The notes: generated by a model not told the origin, from the sequence alone. Positions 33,212 to 42,037 are shown, counted from the stretch's first letter. The stretch is DNA of 64,000 nucleotides from Zhongshania aquimaris (GCF_019312595.1 NZ_JAHWDQ010000005.1:144478-208477); one strand, 5' to 3'. Numbers and translations: made by a program.

Positions 33212-34470
33212 ATAATAACGCTATGAGCAATACAGAGACAGAGATCGAACTCCTCGTAAAAAATATGTTGTCACCTGAATGCATAAGTAATCCTTATCCG
33301 GTTTACAAACAGTTGCGAAATCACGCGCCGGTAAATGGTCTGCTGGATTATCCTCCAGGGACCGTACCTGGTGTTGATACGCCGTATCCTGCATGGGTGG
33401 TGACACGCTACGAAGATGTCGACTACGTGTTGCGTAACCCTGAGATATTTTCGTCCGAAGATCCCATGCAGGCTAACTCTAGCGCGCCCAGTTTGATGTT
33501 GGTAAATCACGACCGCCCTCGTCATACAGCACTAAGAAATTTAGCGAAAATGGCGTTCACGCCGAAACGTATCCACGACAATATTGTGGAGCGATTGCGT
33601 TTAGATGTTAATAAAATTGTAGATCGATCTCTCAATACTGAAATTGATTTTATGGTCGACGTGGCGGGCGTTATTCCCGCCTTGGTTATGACCTATCTTA
33701 TGGGACTCCCACCGGAAGATTATAAGCTTCTTGTACGCTGGGCTAACGCATTTATGGTGTCGTCTGACTTCACTTCGGATGAGCGTCAATCTTGTAATGT
33801 CGAGCTTTTTCACTATTTCGTGGCTGCAGTAGAAAAACGTTACGCTGATATTGAAGCGGGCATTGAAGTCTCCGATGACCTTATGACGGCGTTTATCAAT
33901 GCAGAATTCGAAGGTGATACTTTATCTAAGGAAGAAGTCGTCCTGTTTTGTATTACCTTAGTGGTTGCAGGTGCTGAAACAACCACCTATTTCATAGGTA
34001 ATTTGATGGGTGTCATGCTCGAAGATGCTGATTGGTTTTCAAAGTTAAAAGACGATCGCAGTTTAATTCGGCCATTTATGGAAGAGTGCTTGCGTCGTGA
34101 TGGACCTCCACAGCGTTTATTCCGCCTTGTTCTTCAAGATTGTGAAATTTCTGGCCAAGCTATTAAGGCTGGTGATTGGATCGCGTTTTTCATGGCCGCG
34201 GCTAATCATGATGAAAGTATATTTCCTGAGCCAGAAAAATTCATTATTGGCCGTAAAAATATTGCCAAACATGTCACCTTTGGGCGAGGCATTCACCATT
34301 GTCTAGGTGCACCTTTGGCGCGTGTTGAGGCCGAAATTATGTTGAATGTTGTTCTTGATAAATGCGACGGCATTAAAGGAAGTATTAGTAATTCAAAACG
34401 CCAATCAGGTGGTTTGCTTGCTTATGGTTTTTCTACTTTGCCTGTCGAGCTAGTCGCAAAGAGCAGCTAA
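33208..34470 (+). CDS. Cytochrome P450 (bacterial soluble type)
   Basis: This soluble haem monooxygenase of 420 residues has the I-helix oxygen-activation motif AGAETT (254-259), ExxR as E293-CL-R296, and the haem loop FGRGIHHCLG with C365 as the iron ligand. There is no membrane anchor. It inserts an oxygen atom using two electrons from a 2Fe-2S ferredoxin; a suitable one follows 33 bases downstream. No NADH-ferredoxin reductase gene is nearby. Linkage to an aldehyde dehydrogenase suggests hydroxylation of a methyl group that is then oxidised to aldehyde and acid, as in terpene P450 operons; this is inference. Subfamily not assigned. Confidence 0.95.
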   Translation: MNNNAMSNTETEIELLVKNMLSPECISNPYPVYKQLRNHAPVNGLLDYPPGTVPGVDTPYPAWVVTRYEDVDYVLRNPEIFSSEDPMQANSSAPSLMLVNHDRPRHTALRNLAKMAFTPKRIHDNIVERLRLDVNKIVDRSLNTEIDFMVDVAGVIPALVMTYLMGLPPEDYKLLVRWANAFMVSSDFTSDERQSCNVELFHYFVAAVEKRYADIEAGIEVSDDLMTAFINAEFEGDTLSKEEVVLFCITLVVAGAETTTYFIGNLMGVMLEDADWFSKLKDDRSLIRPFMEECLRRDGPPQRLFRLVLQDCEISGQAIKAGDWIAFFMAAANHDESIFPEPEKFIIGRKNIAKHVTFGRGIHHCLGAPLARVEAEIMLNVVLDKCDGIKGSISNSKRQSGGLLAYGFSTLPVELVAKSS

Positions 34471-34503
34471 TCAAACTTCATTAACGGACGTAAGGCGTTT
34501 TTT

Positions 34504-34812
34504 GTGCAGGTAATAGTAACGGATAGAGCCGGTGAGGTAGCTGAGTATAGTGTGGATGGATTTTCCGAACTTTTTACTCAGCTTGGCGATGAAATGAAAA
34601 TAGACGCTTTGTGTGGCGGCTGTTGTTCTTGTGCAACATGCCATATTTACACTGACGATAGTGATGCGAAGTATTTATCGGATTGTGATGAGAATGAGCG
34701 AGACGTACTAGACGGTTTATTGCATGTTAAAAGCGGCAGTCGCCTTCTGTGTCAACTAAGTACTAAAGAAACACTGAATACCTTAAAAATCACAATAGCT
34801 CAGGCAGAATAG
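34504..34812 (+). CDS. Adrenodoxin/putidaredoxin-type 2Fe-2S ferredoxin
   Basis: This electron carrier of 102 residues starts at GTG 34504, with AAGG upstream. Cluster ligands are C37, C43, C46 and C83 (C-x5-C-x2-C ... C, in CGGCCSCATC and LLCQL). The CSCATCH form is characteristic of ferredoxins serving bacterial P450s. Two further cysteines (C40 and C41) sit inside the loop where most relatives have Gly-Ala, which is unusual. It most likely feeds the P450 at 33208, and possibly also the Rieske enzymes, which lack an adjacent ferredoxin. The matching reductase is not in this operon. Confidence 0.94.
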   Translation: MQVIVTDRAGEVAEYSVDGFSELFTQLGDEMKIDALCGGCCSCATCHIYTDDSDAKYLSDCDENERDVLDGLLHVKSGSRLLCQLSTKETLNTLKITIAQAE

Positions 34813-34822
34813 GGGAATAATA

Positions 34823-35254
34823 ATGAGTGATGCTGAAGTAAAAAAACTTGAAGAAGCTAACTTGGCTTTGACCAAGGAAGTATTTTTTCGATTTGGTAGT
34901 CATGATGTAGACGGTATAGTTGAGTTGCTGCATGACGACGCCCACATAGAATTCTATGGGCCTAGTGAAATCCCCTATGCTGGAGATTATAAGGGGCTAG
35001 TCGAATGTCGCGAATTTTTTACAACAGTGCTTTCATCGGTTGATATTCATGTATTCGAAGCGGACGAATTCATTTGTGAAAACGATAAAGTCATTGTTGT
35101 TGGGCATCTGCGCTTGACGACTAAAACTAACGGCAATGAAATTAAATCGCCGTTTGTACACGTCATCACTTGCAAAGAGGGTAAATGGCTGTGGTTCCGC
35201 GACTTTATGAATACCACAGTCGCGTACAAGGCGTTTACCAACAATGTTGCCTAA
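34823..35254 (+). CDS. SnoaL/NTF2-like protein
   Basis: This 143-residue cone-shaped alpha+beta protein has the typical pattern: an N-terminal helix pair, GIVELLHDDAHIEFYGP, a mid helix CREFFTTVLSS, and C-terminal strands ending GKWLWFRDFMNTTVAYKAF. The fold covers ketosteroid isomerases, epoxide hydrolases, polyketide cyclases and non-catalytic ligand binders, so no reaction is assigned. It follows the ferredoxin by 10 bases and overlaps the next gene by 11, placing it within the P450 operon. It might handle the P450 product, for example an epoxide or ketone. Confidence 0.85.
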   Translation: MSDAEVKKLEEANLALTKEVFFRFGSHDVDGIVELLHDDAHIEFYGPSEIPYAGDYKGLVECREFFTTVLSSVDIHVFEADEFICENDKVIVVGHLRLTTKTNGNEIKSPFVHVITCKEGKWLWFRDFMNTTVAYKAFTNNVA

Positions 35255-35621
35255 TCATCGCAGTTTCTACGTCTCGGACGTGGGGCTGTTTTTGCTCCTA
35301 GCAAACCCATGTCTAAACGACTATGTGATCACCTTGATTTTGTCTTTTGGTGATACCGATTTCTATGTTGGATCAGCAAAAACGGCGTTAAATACTTTTG
35401 TAGGTGTTGCTGGTGTATTGGGTCTAGGCTTTTCTTTATTGAGGCTACGAATCTCAGACAGTAGGGATCTTGTACTCATTAGTATGCTGGTGAAATTGTT
35501 TGCTGGTGGGTGGCTGCTGTTTGGCTATATGCAGGGTGTATCTCCCGCATTGCTGGTATTTGCGCTGGCAGATTTTGCTGCGGCAGCGATATTCAGCATG
35601 ACATTAATAAGGCAAACCTAA
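35244..35621 (+). CDS. Small four-helix membrane protein, function unknown
   Basis: This hydrophobic protein of 125 residues has about four membrane segments, beginning near residues 13, 45, 75 and 100. There is no signal peptide or recognised domain. The start overlaps the SnoaL-like gene by 11 bases, so translation is probably coupled. Similar small membrane proteins occur in catabolic operons, but I do not recognise this family. It could support substrate entry across the inner membrane; that is only a guess. The TonB receptor gene starts 94 bases later. Confidence 0.7.
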   Translation: MLPNHRSFYVSDVGLFLLLANPCLNDYVITLILSFGDTDFYVGSAKTALNTFVGVAGVLGLGFSLLRLRISDSRDLVLISMLVKLFAGGWLLFGYMQGVSPALLVFALADFAAAAIFSMTLIRQT

Positions 35622-35715
35622 ATCAAGTGTGAATCTGGAAGTGGTAGTGAAAAGTAGGTCGAAATAGAACCTGCATCGCTGTTTAATATAAGTAGATAAT
35701 AATGGTGTGTAAATC

Positions 35716-38067
35716 ATGAATTACCTTTATCGAATGATGGCATTGGCTATCGGTGGTAGCACGGCAATGGCCATTCCGGTGTCGGCCTCGGCGACTGGTC
35801 AGGGTAGCCGACTGATCGAAGAAGTGATGGTCACGGCTCAGAAGCGTGAGGAAGACTCGCAAGATATCCCTATTATGATCAGTGCATTCAGCGGTGAGAA
35901 ATTAGACGCAATGGGCGTCGATTCAACTGCTGATCTTCAAAAAATTACACCGGGCCTGACATTCACTTACGCCTATGGCTACACCGTTATCTATTTGCGC
36001 GGTATCGGTACTGATGCCTTTCTACCTAACGCCGACCCCAGCATTGCGACTTATATCGATGGAATAAACATCGGGCCCAGTCAGGGTAAGCAAGATACGT
36101 TGGGCGCAGTAAAGCGAGTTGAAGTGTTGAAGGGGCCCCAGGGAACGCTGTTTGGTCGAAATGCGACGGGTGGTGCTATCAGCATTATTACGGAAGATCC
36201 ACCAGAAGAATTTACGGGCTACTTGAAGACTGAAGTGGGTAATTACAATGCCAAAGCTAGCCAGCTTTATTTGGGATTGCCGGTGACCGATAGCTTAGGT
36301 CTTACGGTCTCATTATTTAATAGCTCGCAAGACTTATATGGTCGCAATGAGGTGTTTGGCGAGCCTGGGCCGATGAAGGACGAGTTTGCTGAAGGTGCGC
36401 GAGTCAAAATGCGCTGGGATCCATTAGATAGTTTTTCTATGACCTTAATTGCTTCCTATGGCAATCAATTTACCAGTAACTCTCTGTCTCAGGAGAATAC
36501 CCGTCCTTCACCAGTATTATTAGCTGGCGTTGAAGCCGACGAACGAGACCGTGTTTGGCGCAATAACGATCTTGGCGGTAACTCAACGATGAATGAGTTG
36601 TACGGTGGTATTTTTGAATGGCATCCGGGTCCAGTCGATGTGAAGTTCATATACTCCGAAAACTACGCCGTGGTTGACGAGGCGCACTACGATCTTGATT
36701 CAACAGAGCAAGCCGAAGCGTATTTCTATAGTGCTGATCAGTTCAATGATCAGAAAACCTATGAACTACAAATTTTGTCTAACGAGGATACCTGGTTGTC
36801 AGATGACCTGCAGTGGGTTGCGGGCCTGTATCGACTAGAAGGAGAAGGGGGCTTTGGAAGCCTATATTTAACGCTGAACCCAGTTGGTTTGGCTTCTAAC
36901 CTGGCAGGTTTGCCGGGTATTTTGGCACCAATATTGGGGCCAATACTCAATTCCACGCCAGATATTGTTTTGGGTAATGGCGGGATTTTGACTACTGAAT
37001 CCAACTCCGCTTACGCACAGGCAACGTGGTTTACCACCGATTGGTTTAATGTCACGGCGGGTGTGCGTTACCAGGAGGAAGTGCGGGGTATTACCAATAG
37101 CTACTTGGATGTGGTGTTGCCGACGGCTGGTGATCCACCGAATGACTATTACCGCTCTGGTGATCGTTCACAGAATATCCGAATTTCTGACTTTACTGCG
37201 CCGGATCTTGAAGCTGAAACGGTTTCGCCGCGTATTGCACTTCAGCTTTTCCCGACAGAGAATTTGCAGATATTTGCATCGGCCCAGCGGGGTTATAAAA
37301 GCCCCACCTACAACATTGTAAACTTCTTTACGGATCCGGACCCGGTTGAAGAAGAGGAGGCGACTGCGTTTGAGTTGGGCTTTAAATCGGATTTGTTCGA
37401 CAGCACGCTACGCCTTAACGGTGCGATTTTTAAAACCAAGATTGAAGGTTTGTTGACGGCGTTGGTGGCCATTCCTTCGGGCGGGATTGTTAGCTTTAAA
37501 AATGCAGGCACGGCAGAGATAGAAGGTGCTGAAATCGATTTTCAGTGGCAGCCGATGGCTGACTTAAATCCCGGTTTGGTATTTAGCGGCGGTGCAACCT
37601 ATTTAGATGCCTTCTATACCGATTACCAAAATGGGGCGGGCTTTGACGATGATACTGGTCTGTATTTTGGTGACGACAGTTTAACGGGTGATCCAGCTCG
37701 TGACTTTAGTGGTAACCGGATTGTTCGGACGCCGCGCTTTAGTTCAAGTGTATCTGCTAACCAGTTTTTGAGTATGGGTGATTTCGGTAATCTGGAATTT
37801 GGTGTGGACTACTATTACAACGGTGGCTACAACACCACGCCTCAGGCGTCTCCCTTTTTCATTCAAGACCAATACGAAACCTGGGCTGGGCGTATTTCGT
37901 ATTTTTACGATCCACTGGGTTTGCAGTTGACGGCCTTTGTGAATAACGCCAAAGACAAAGATTATACCCAAGCTATGGTGCAACAAGACTTCGGTCGTAC
38001 CGTAACGTTAGCGCCACCACGGACCTACGGACTTAAATTAAAATGGGATTTTGATACTCTGTTTTAA
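35716..38067 (+). CDS. TonB-dependent outer-membrane receptor 4
   Basis: This 783-residue receptor has a signal peptide ending SASA-TG, then IEEVMVTAQKREEDSQDIPIMISA. The plug includes IYLRGIGTDAF and VEVLKGPQGTLFGRNATGG, and the barrel ends in DTLF. Around residues 388-424 there is an unusual hydrophobic Leu/Gly/Pro-rich stretch (for example GLPGILAPILGPIL) within an outer-loop region; a similar composition appears in the small exported protein just downstream. It follows the P450 operon and is probably part of the MarR-controlled unit. It likely imports that operon's substrate, which may differ from that of Region 1. A terminator separates it from 38148. Confidence 0.93.
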   Translation: MNYLYRMMALAIGGSTAMAIPVSASATGQGSRLIEEVMVTAQKREEDSQDIPIMISAFSGEKLDAMGVDSTADLQKITPGLTFTYAYGYTVIYLRGIGTDAFLPNADPSIATYIDGINIGPSQGKQDTLGAVKRVEVLKGPQGTLFGRNATGGAISIITEDPPEEFTGYLKTEVGNYNAKASQLYLGLPVTDSLGLTVSLFNSSQDLYGRNEVFGEPGPMKDEFAEGARVKMRWDPLDSFSMTLIASYGNQFTSNSLSQENTRPSPVLLAGVEADERDRVWRNNDLGGNSTMNELYGGIFEWHPGPVDVKFIYSENYAVVDEAHYDLDSTEQAEAYFYSADQFNDQKTYELQILSNEDTWLSDDLQWVAGLYRLEGEGGFGSLYLTLNPVGLASNLAGLPGILAPILGPILNSTPDIVLGNGGILTTESNSAYAQATWFTTDWFNVTAGVRYQEEVRGITNSYLDVVLPTAGDPPNDYYRSGDRSQNIRISDFTAPDLEAETVSPRIALQLFPTENLQIFASAQRGYKSPTYNIVNFFTDPDPVEEEEATAFELGFKSDLFDSTLRLNGAIFKTKIEGLLTALVAIPSGGIVSFKNAGTAEIEGAEIDFQWQPMADLNPGLVFSGGATYLDAFYTDYQNGAGFDDDTGLYFGDDSLTGDPARDFSGNRIVRTPRFSSSVSANQFLSMGDFGNLEFGVDYYYNGGYNTTPQASPFFIQDQYETWAGRISYFYDPLGLQLTAFVNNAKDKDYTQAMVQQDFGRTVTLAPPRTYGLKLKWDFDTLF

Positions 38068-38085
38068 TCGGTAGCAATCACCCTT

Positions 38086-38121
38086 GCGGAGGATATGTGA
38101 CGGCGTGTCCTCCGCCTTTTT
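38086..38121 (+). terminator. Rho-independent terminator after TonB receptor 4
   Basis: GCGGAGGA (38086-38093) and TCCTCCGC (38108-38115) form a perfect eight-base-pair stem with a 14-base loop, followed by C and five T. It lies 26 bases before the small gene at 38148. Confidence 0.85.
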
Positions 38122-38147
38122 AATATCTAGAATAAAAGGAATGAAAT

Positions 38148-38576
38148 ATGAAATTAAAAGATTACGTTTCTAACTCAGTCATCGCCGTGTCGATGCTCGC
38201 TGCATCCCTTTTTACGATGAGCGATCGCGTGTTAGCTCAGGCGGAGTTGGCGGGCTTACTATCACTAAACACCGGACCCTTAGCGCCACTCTATGCGCCA
38301 ATTGGCGACTTGGGATTACTACCACCTGGGCTTGAAAATGGCACCGCATTATTTTTGGCGGGCTCAGATATTTTGTTGAGTGGTGAAACCCCAATAGACA
38401 CACTAATAGGTTTGGGTGGCCCCTTAAAAGGTCAGTTAATACCTATATTTGATGTGTTGGTGGATAGCCCAATGACGACGGTAGATTATATTGTGGGTGG
38501 TGGTACGATTATTTCCCCAGGCTTAACTATCATTCCGCAGATTCCCTTGTTAAATACGCCGCTGTTGGGTTTGTAA
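38148..38576 (+). CDS. Small exported Leu/Gly/Pro-rich protein, unknown
   Basis: This 142-residue protein has a signal peptide ending VLA-QA and a strong AAAAGGA ribosome site. The mature part (about 112 residues) has almost no charged residues and is dominated by Leu, Gly, Pro, Ile and Thr, with short repeats of the LLxLNTGPLAPL and PLLNTPLLGL kind. I recognise no family. The composition suggests an aggregation-prone, membrane- or lipid-associated protein rather than an enzyme. It follows TonB receptor 4, whose loop near residue 400 has a similar composition. A terminator precedes it, so expression may be by partial read-through. Confidence 0.75.
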   Translation: MKLKDYVSNSVIAVSMLAASLFTMSDRVLAQAELAGLLSLNTGPLAPLYAPIGDLGLLPPGLENGTALFLAGSDILLSGETPIDTLIGLGGPLKGQLIPIFDVLVDSPMTTVDYIVGGGTIISPGLTIIPQIPLLNTPLLGL

Positions 38577-38587
38577 GCCTTGCGAAA

Positions 38588-38809
38588 TTAACGCAACAAT
38601 GGCCTTAGCATATTTTCGAGGCCATTGAGTTTTATCTCATACATCAGTGCCAGCTGATCGCCTAATTTACCTGCCGGAAAGCCCTGTTTGTGAAACCACA
38701 CTAAATAGGGTTCCGGTAGCTCTAACAGTTTCCTTCCTTGGTATTTTCCAAATGGCATGACTTGATTCACCGCATCGATTAGAATTTGCGGATCTTGATC
38801 AAGCGTCAT
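38588..38809 (-). CDS. DUF3820 family protein
   Basis: This small cytoplasmic protein of about 73 residues contains the family signature MPFGKYQGRKLLELPEPYLVWFHKQGFP, then KLGDQLALMYEIKLNGLE. ATG 38809 is chosen because AGGAG lies six bases upstream; an in-frame ATG at 38836 lacks it. It overlaps the end of the TetR gene by 11 bases, so the two are coupled. DUF3820 proteins resemble an accessory region found with nuclease/exonuclease proteins and have no firm function. The link with a desaturase regulator is unexplained. Confidence 0.85.
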   Translation of the reverse strand: MTLDQDPQILIDAVNQVMPFGKYQGRKLLELPEPYLVWFHKQGFPAGKLGDQLALMYEIKLNGLENMLRPLLR

Positions 38810-39455
38810 TTTTCGCTCCTGAGCTATGCCACGCATTTGCGCCTAGGGCGATGAGACGCAGCTGTTTTTCCGCTTTTTGAATGATCTCGGCGTCGTCTTC
38901 GCCGCGTGGTCTACCCATAAGTTGTTGAGTAACAATTTGGATCATTGAGCCAATCATTAAGCTGGCGAGCATCTGCAAGTCGTCTTCGCTCCAGTCATCG
39001 CTGCTAACAAGCCTGGCTAAGTCGCTAGCGAGTTCGATTTCGAGTTGTTTGAATTCGTCGTTGATGGCATTACGAATGACGGCAACACCACCAAAAGCTT
39101 CTCGACTAATAAACTGAAACTGACGCCGGTGAGCGCGAACATAGGTGACAAAGGTTTCAACGGAGCGACGGATAATTAATTCTTCGGGAATGGGGTTGGC
39201 GCGCACTGTGATCAACATGGTGCGAAGGGTGCTAAACGAGGAAGTTACTAACTCTAAACCAAGACTGTCCATGTCTGGAAAGTGCCGGTAGAACGCGCCG
39301 GGAGTAATACCCACTTCGCGGGTTACTTCACGCAGACTAATGCCATCGAAACTTTTGTCCCGGTTTATCAGTTCTAATACCGCTTCGAGTAAGGCTTGGC
39401 GAGTGTTGATTAGCGTATCACTGTGGCTGCGATGGCGCTTTTGAGGACGACTCAT
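38799..39455 (-). CDS. desT: TetR-family regulator, DesT/FabR-like
   Basis: This 218-residue regulator has an N-terminal helix-turn-helix with SFDGISLREVTREVGITPGAFYRHFPDMDSLGLEL, the TetR signature, and a C-terminal ligand domain with a FISREAFGG stretch typical of FabR/DesT. These proteins sense the ratio of unsaturated to saturated acyl-CoA and control desaturase genes. A desaturase and its reductase lie immediately upstream on the same strand, and the reductase promoter has two inverted operator copies (41978-42037). The symbol is by analogy with the Pseudomonas desT-desC-desB system. Its own promoter region (39456-39610) shows only a hairpin. Confidence 0.88.
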   Translation of the reverse strand: MSRPQKRHRSHSDTLINTRQALLEAVLELINRDKSFDGISLREVTREVGITPGAFYRHFPDMDSLGLELVTSSFSTLRTMLITVRANPIPEELIIRRSVETFVTYVRAHRRQFQFISREAFGGVAVIRNAINDEFKQLEIELASDLARLVSSDDWSEDDLQMLASLMIGSMIQIVTQQLMGRPRGEDDAEIIQKAEKQLRLIALGANAWHSSGAKNDA

Positions 39456-39562
39456 AATACGTGTAACTCGTGGTTGAGAGTTGTGTCATCACCATCGAGT
39501 TCCTTGTCGCGTTGTTGCGACGTTGATCGGTGATCTTTCGGACGTGGGCCTAAGTTTACAAG

Positions 39563-39587
39563 CCCCTGCTGGATGTGACCAGCGGGG
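39563..39587 (-). terminator. Hairpin downstream of the desaturase gene
   Basis: CCCCTGCTGG (39563-39572) pairs with CCAGCGGGG (39579-39587) with one bulge and a six-base loop. It lies just past the desaturase stop on the minus strand and before the TetR gene. The T tract is poor, so termination may be partial. Confidence 0.5.
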
Positions 39588-39610
39588 ACTGTACAAGGCT
39601 TGCCTATTGA

Positions 39611-40735
39611 TCAAGCTGGGAGGATGTTACCTGTGTGGCGTGGTGGCAATGCTAAAGTGAATATTTTAGCCCACACAGATGCGTACTGGCTCCACAACGG
39701 TCCGGTGTTATAGGGTATGCCGTATCTACCACATACTTCGCGAACAGCCACCGACAGCTCCGCATAGCGGTGCGCAGGTACATCCGGGAACAGATGATGC
39801 TCAATCTGGTGAGATAGATTGCCACTCATAATATGAAAAATCTTGCCGCCTTCTATATTGGCTGAACCGAGCAGTTGACGGTAGTACCAGTGCCCTTTGG
39901 TTTCATTCTCGCAAACCGACGCCGGAAACGTGTGCACTTCGGCGGGGAAGTGCCCGCAGAATATAATGGTAAAACTCCAGATATTGCGGATCAGATTGGC
40001 TACCGCGTTGGCCGCCATGACCACCGGAAATAACGGGCCAGCGAGTGCGGGAAACAAAATGAAGTCCTTGCCCCAGATGCGCGCGGTTTTGCGCAGTGAC
40101 TGCTTGAGTTTTGGCCAGGTTTCTTTAAACGATCGTTTACCTGTGCGCAGACTGTCCATCTCTACATCGTGAAGTGCAACGCCCATATCAAAGAATAACA
40201 TTAGCAGTGTCGCAAAAATGGGGTTCGCTAAGTAAGCGGGGTGCCAATGCTGCGCCTTGTCCATGCGTAAAATGCCATAGCCGATATCGCGATCTTTACC
40301 CAGTACATTGGTGTAAGTGTGGTGTTCATAGTTATGCGAGTGGGCCCACTGCTCACTTGGGCAGTTAGTATCCCAGTCATAGTGCTTGGAGTGGAAACGG
40401 GGGTCGCCCATCCAGTCGTATTGACCGTGAATAATATTGTGACCAATTTCCATATTGTCGAGAATTTTAGCGATACCAAGACCGATGCTGCCGGCGCAGA
40501 TTAGCGTCCAAAACAGTGGCCAGCTGGCAAGTGAAAGACCCAGCGACGGTAGAAATGGCAGCGCGGCATAAATACTCATTCGCGACGCGATAGCGAGTGC
40601 GCGTTGAAATGCCACTACTCGCTTTATATAGCGTGCGTCACGTGTGCCGCGCTGCAATAGCGCGGTCTGTTTTATCGCGTCTATTTCCTCGCCAAAGTTG
40701 GCGAGTTGTTCTGCATTAAGTGCGATTTTACCCAT
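39611..40735 (-). CDS. desB: Membrane fatty-acid (acyl-CoA) desaturase
   Basis: This integral membrane di-iron desaturase of 374 residues has the three histidine boxes: HNIIH, HSHNYEHH and HQIEHH. Hydrophobic helix pairs lie near residues 55-90 and 230-260. It introduces a cis double bond into acyl-CoA or acyl lipid chains, with electrons from the reductase gene 42 bases upstream. The third box with Gln (QxxHH) is known from front-end/linoleoyl-type enzymes, but DesB/DesA3-like Delta-9 enzymes also carry it, so position is not assigned. The symbol is by context with the DesT-like regulator. It keeps membranes fluid, for example in the cold. Confidence 0.9.
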   Translation of the reverse strand: MGKIALNAEQLANFGEEIDAIKQTALLQRGTRDARYIKRVVAFQRALAIASRMSIYAALPFLPSLGLSLASWPLFWTLICAGSIGLGIAKILDNMEIGHNIIHGQYDWMGDPRFHSKHYDWDTNCPSEQWAHSHNYEHHTYTNVLGKDRDIGYGILRMDKAQHWHPAYLANPIFATLLMLFFDMGVALHDVEMDSLRTGKRSFKETWPKLKQSLRKTARIWGKDFILFPALAGPLFPVVMAANAVANLIRNIWSFTIIFCGHFPAEVHTFPASVCENETKGHWYYRQLLGSANIEGGKIFHIMSGNLSHQIEHHLFPDVPAHRYAELSVAVREVCGRYGIPYNTGPLWSQYASVWAKIFTLALPPRHTGNILPA

Positions 40736-40777
40736 GGCTTTGGCCCTTTGTAAGTTGTGTTAAGTGTGATTTAGTTG

Positions 40778-41920
40778 TTACAGCGAAAGCGTGACATCGC
40801 CCACCGCCTGCGAAATACACAGTCTGATATGCTCTTCGCCCCGGCTGATTTCACCGCTGTTAATATTGCGCACTGTGCCGCTGGTTTTTAAGCAGGTGCA
40901 GGTGTGGCATATGCCCATGCGACAGCCAGACTGCGGGCTTAAACCGGCACTTTCGGCCTGTTCTAATAATGTGCTGCCATCGTTTTCAACGGCGAATTGG
41001 CTTTGTCTAAACGCGATGCTGCCGCTGATGCCATCTGTGTTCAAAGCGCGATTAGCTGGCTTGAAACGCTCGCTGTGTAGCTTGTCACCCTGAGAGAACA
41101 GCTCGAATTCGGCGCTGACCTGATCGATTAATGCCGCGGGACCACAAATGTAAGTCAGTGGTAGCGAAATTGAGCCAGTGTGATCAGCAAGACCATTGTT
41201 GGTGCTTAGCGCATTGAGTAAATGGTGTTGATTGAAGTGTCCCTGCAATACTTGCTGGCTTGGTGCAGAGCTATACACCAGTAGTAATGAGAAGTTTTCA
41301 TGGCGTTGCGCTAGCTCTTCTAAGCGCTTGCGGAATATGCATTCCGCACTATTGCGACTGTAGTAAAGCAGGGTGATGGCGCCGCTGTGGCCGTGCTCAA
41401 ATAGCGTTTCTAGCATCGCCATCATTGGAGTGATACCACTGCCTGCTGCAATAAATAGCAGTGCAGCGGGAGTGTCAGCGGGCAGCACAAATTCCCCCGC
41501 TGCGGGCGATATGCTAATGCGATCACCTACGCGTAATTCGCTATTAATGTATTTGGATACAAAGCCATCTTCGTGTGCCTTGACCGTGATACGCGGTTTT
41601 TGGTGGTAGGCGCTATTGCTAAGCGAATAACTGCGACTGTGAAGGCGACCATCAATCTCGATATAAACCTGTACAAATTGACCAGGCAGGAAGTGGGTCC
41701 ACTCGCCATTCGGTGACAACTCGATGCTTACCGTGTCGTCGGTTTCTGCCGTTATAGCGCTAATTCGGGCGGGGATGCGAGTTTTATCCAGCGACCACAT
41801 TGGATTGATCACTTCTAAATAGCGGCCGATACCGTGGGGTGCAGCAAGTGCATTGATCAGCGGCGTGTCAATAATACGGCGCCAAGCACTGCGGGATGTT
41901 GTATTGGTGGCAAGGCCCAT
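40778..41920 (-). CDS. desC: Flavodoxin/ferredoxin reductase with C-terminal 2Fe-2S domain (desaturase partner)
   Basis: This protein has about 380 residues. ATG 41920 is chosen because AAAGGAGAG lies just upstream; an ATG at 41956 has no ribosome site. FAD-binding is marked by SRSYSLSNSA, NAD(P)-binding by AAGSGITPMMAML, and a plant-type 2Fe-2S domain at the C-terminus by CRMGICHTC and a late Cys in RLCISQ. It moves electrons from NAD(P)H to the desaturase 42 bases downstream, so one polypeptide supplies the whole chain. Two operator copies cover its promoter, indicating control by the DesT-like protein at 38799. Confidence 0.92.
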   Translation of the reverse strand: MGLATNTTSRSAWRRIIDTPLINALAAPHGIGRYLEVINPMWSLDKTRIPARISAITAETDDTVSIELSPNGEWTHFLPGQFVQVYIEIDGRLHSRSYSLSNSAYHQKPRITVKAHEDGFVSKYINSELRVGDRISISPAAGEFVLPADTPAALLFIAAGSGITPMMAMLETLFEHGHSGAITLLYYSRNSAECIFRKRLEELAQRHENFSLLLVYSSAPSQQVLQGHFNQHHLLNALSTNNGLADHTGSISLPLTYICGPAALIDQVSAEFELFSQGDKLHSERFKPANRALNTDGISGSIAFRQSQFAVENDGSTLLEQAESAGLSPQSGCRMGICHTCTCLKTSGTVRNINSGEISRGEEHIRLCISQAVGDVTLSL

Positions 41921-41977
41921 ATTCTCTCCTTTTACTGGGGGCCTGTGTTTGGCCACTCACAGTGTTGGTAAAATCAA

Positions 41978-42037
41978 TTAGTGAACATGTGTGCACAATA
42001 AGGCTGCGAGAGGGGTTTGTCAACAGTTGTGCACTAA
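41978..42037 (-). promoter_or_regulatory. Desaturase-operon promoter with two inverted DesT-like operators
   Basis: On the minus strand TTGACA (plus-strand 42018-42023), a 17-base spacer and TATTGT (41995-42000) form a strong promoter. A 21-base element at 41978-41998 recurs as its reverse complement at 42017-42037, matching at 16 of 21 positions and sharing TTAGTG at one end and ACAA at the other. One copy covers the -35 box, the other overlaps the -10 box and probable start. As I recall, DesT sites begin AGTGAAC, as here. The rest of 41921-42283 is A/T-rich and presumably holds the nadA promoter, which I could not fix. Confidence 0.75.

Noticed and set aside
34504..34812. Ferredoxin loop cysteines as a 4Fe-4S site
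   Set aside because: Spacing C-x5-C-x2-C plus C83 fits the adrenodoxin-type 2Fe-2S cluster; C40/C41 are extra.
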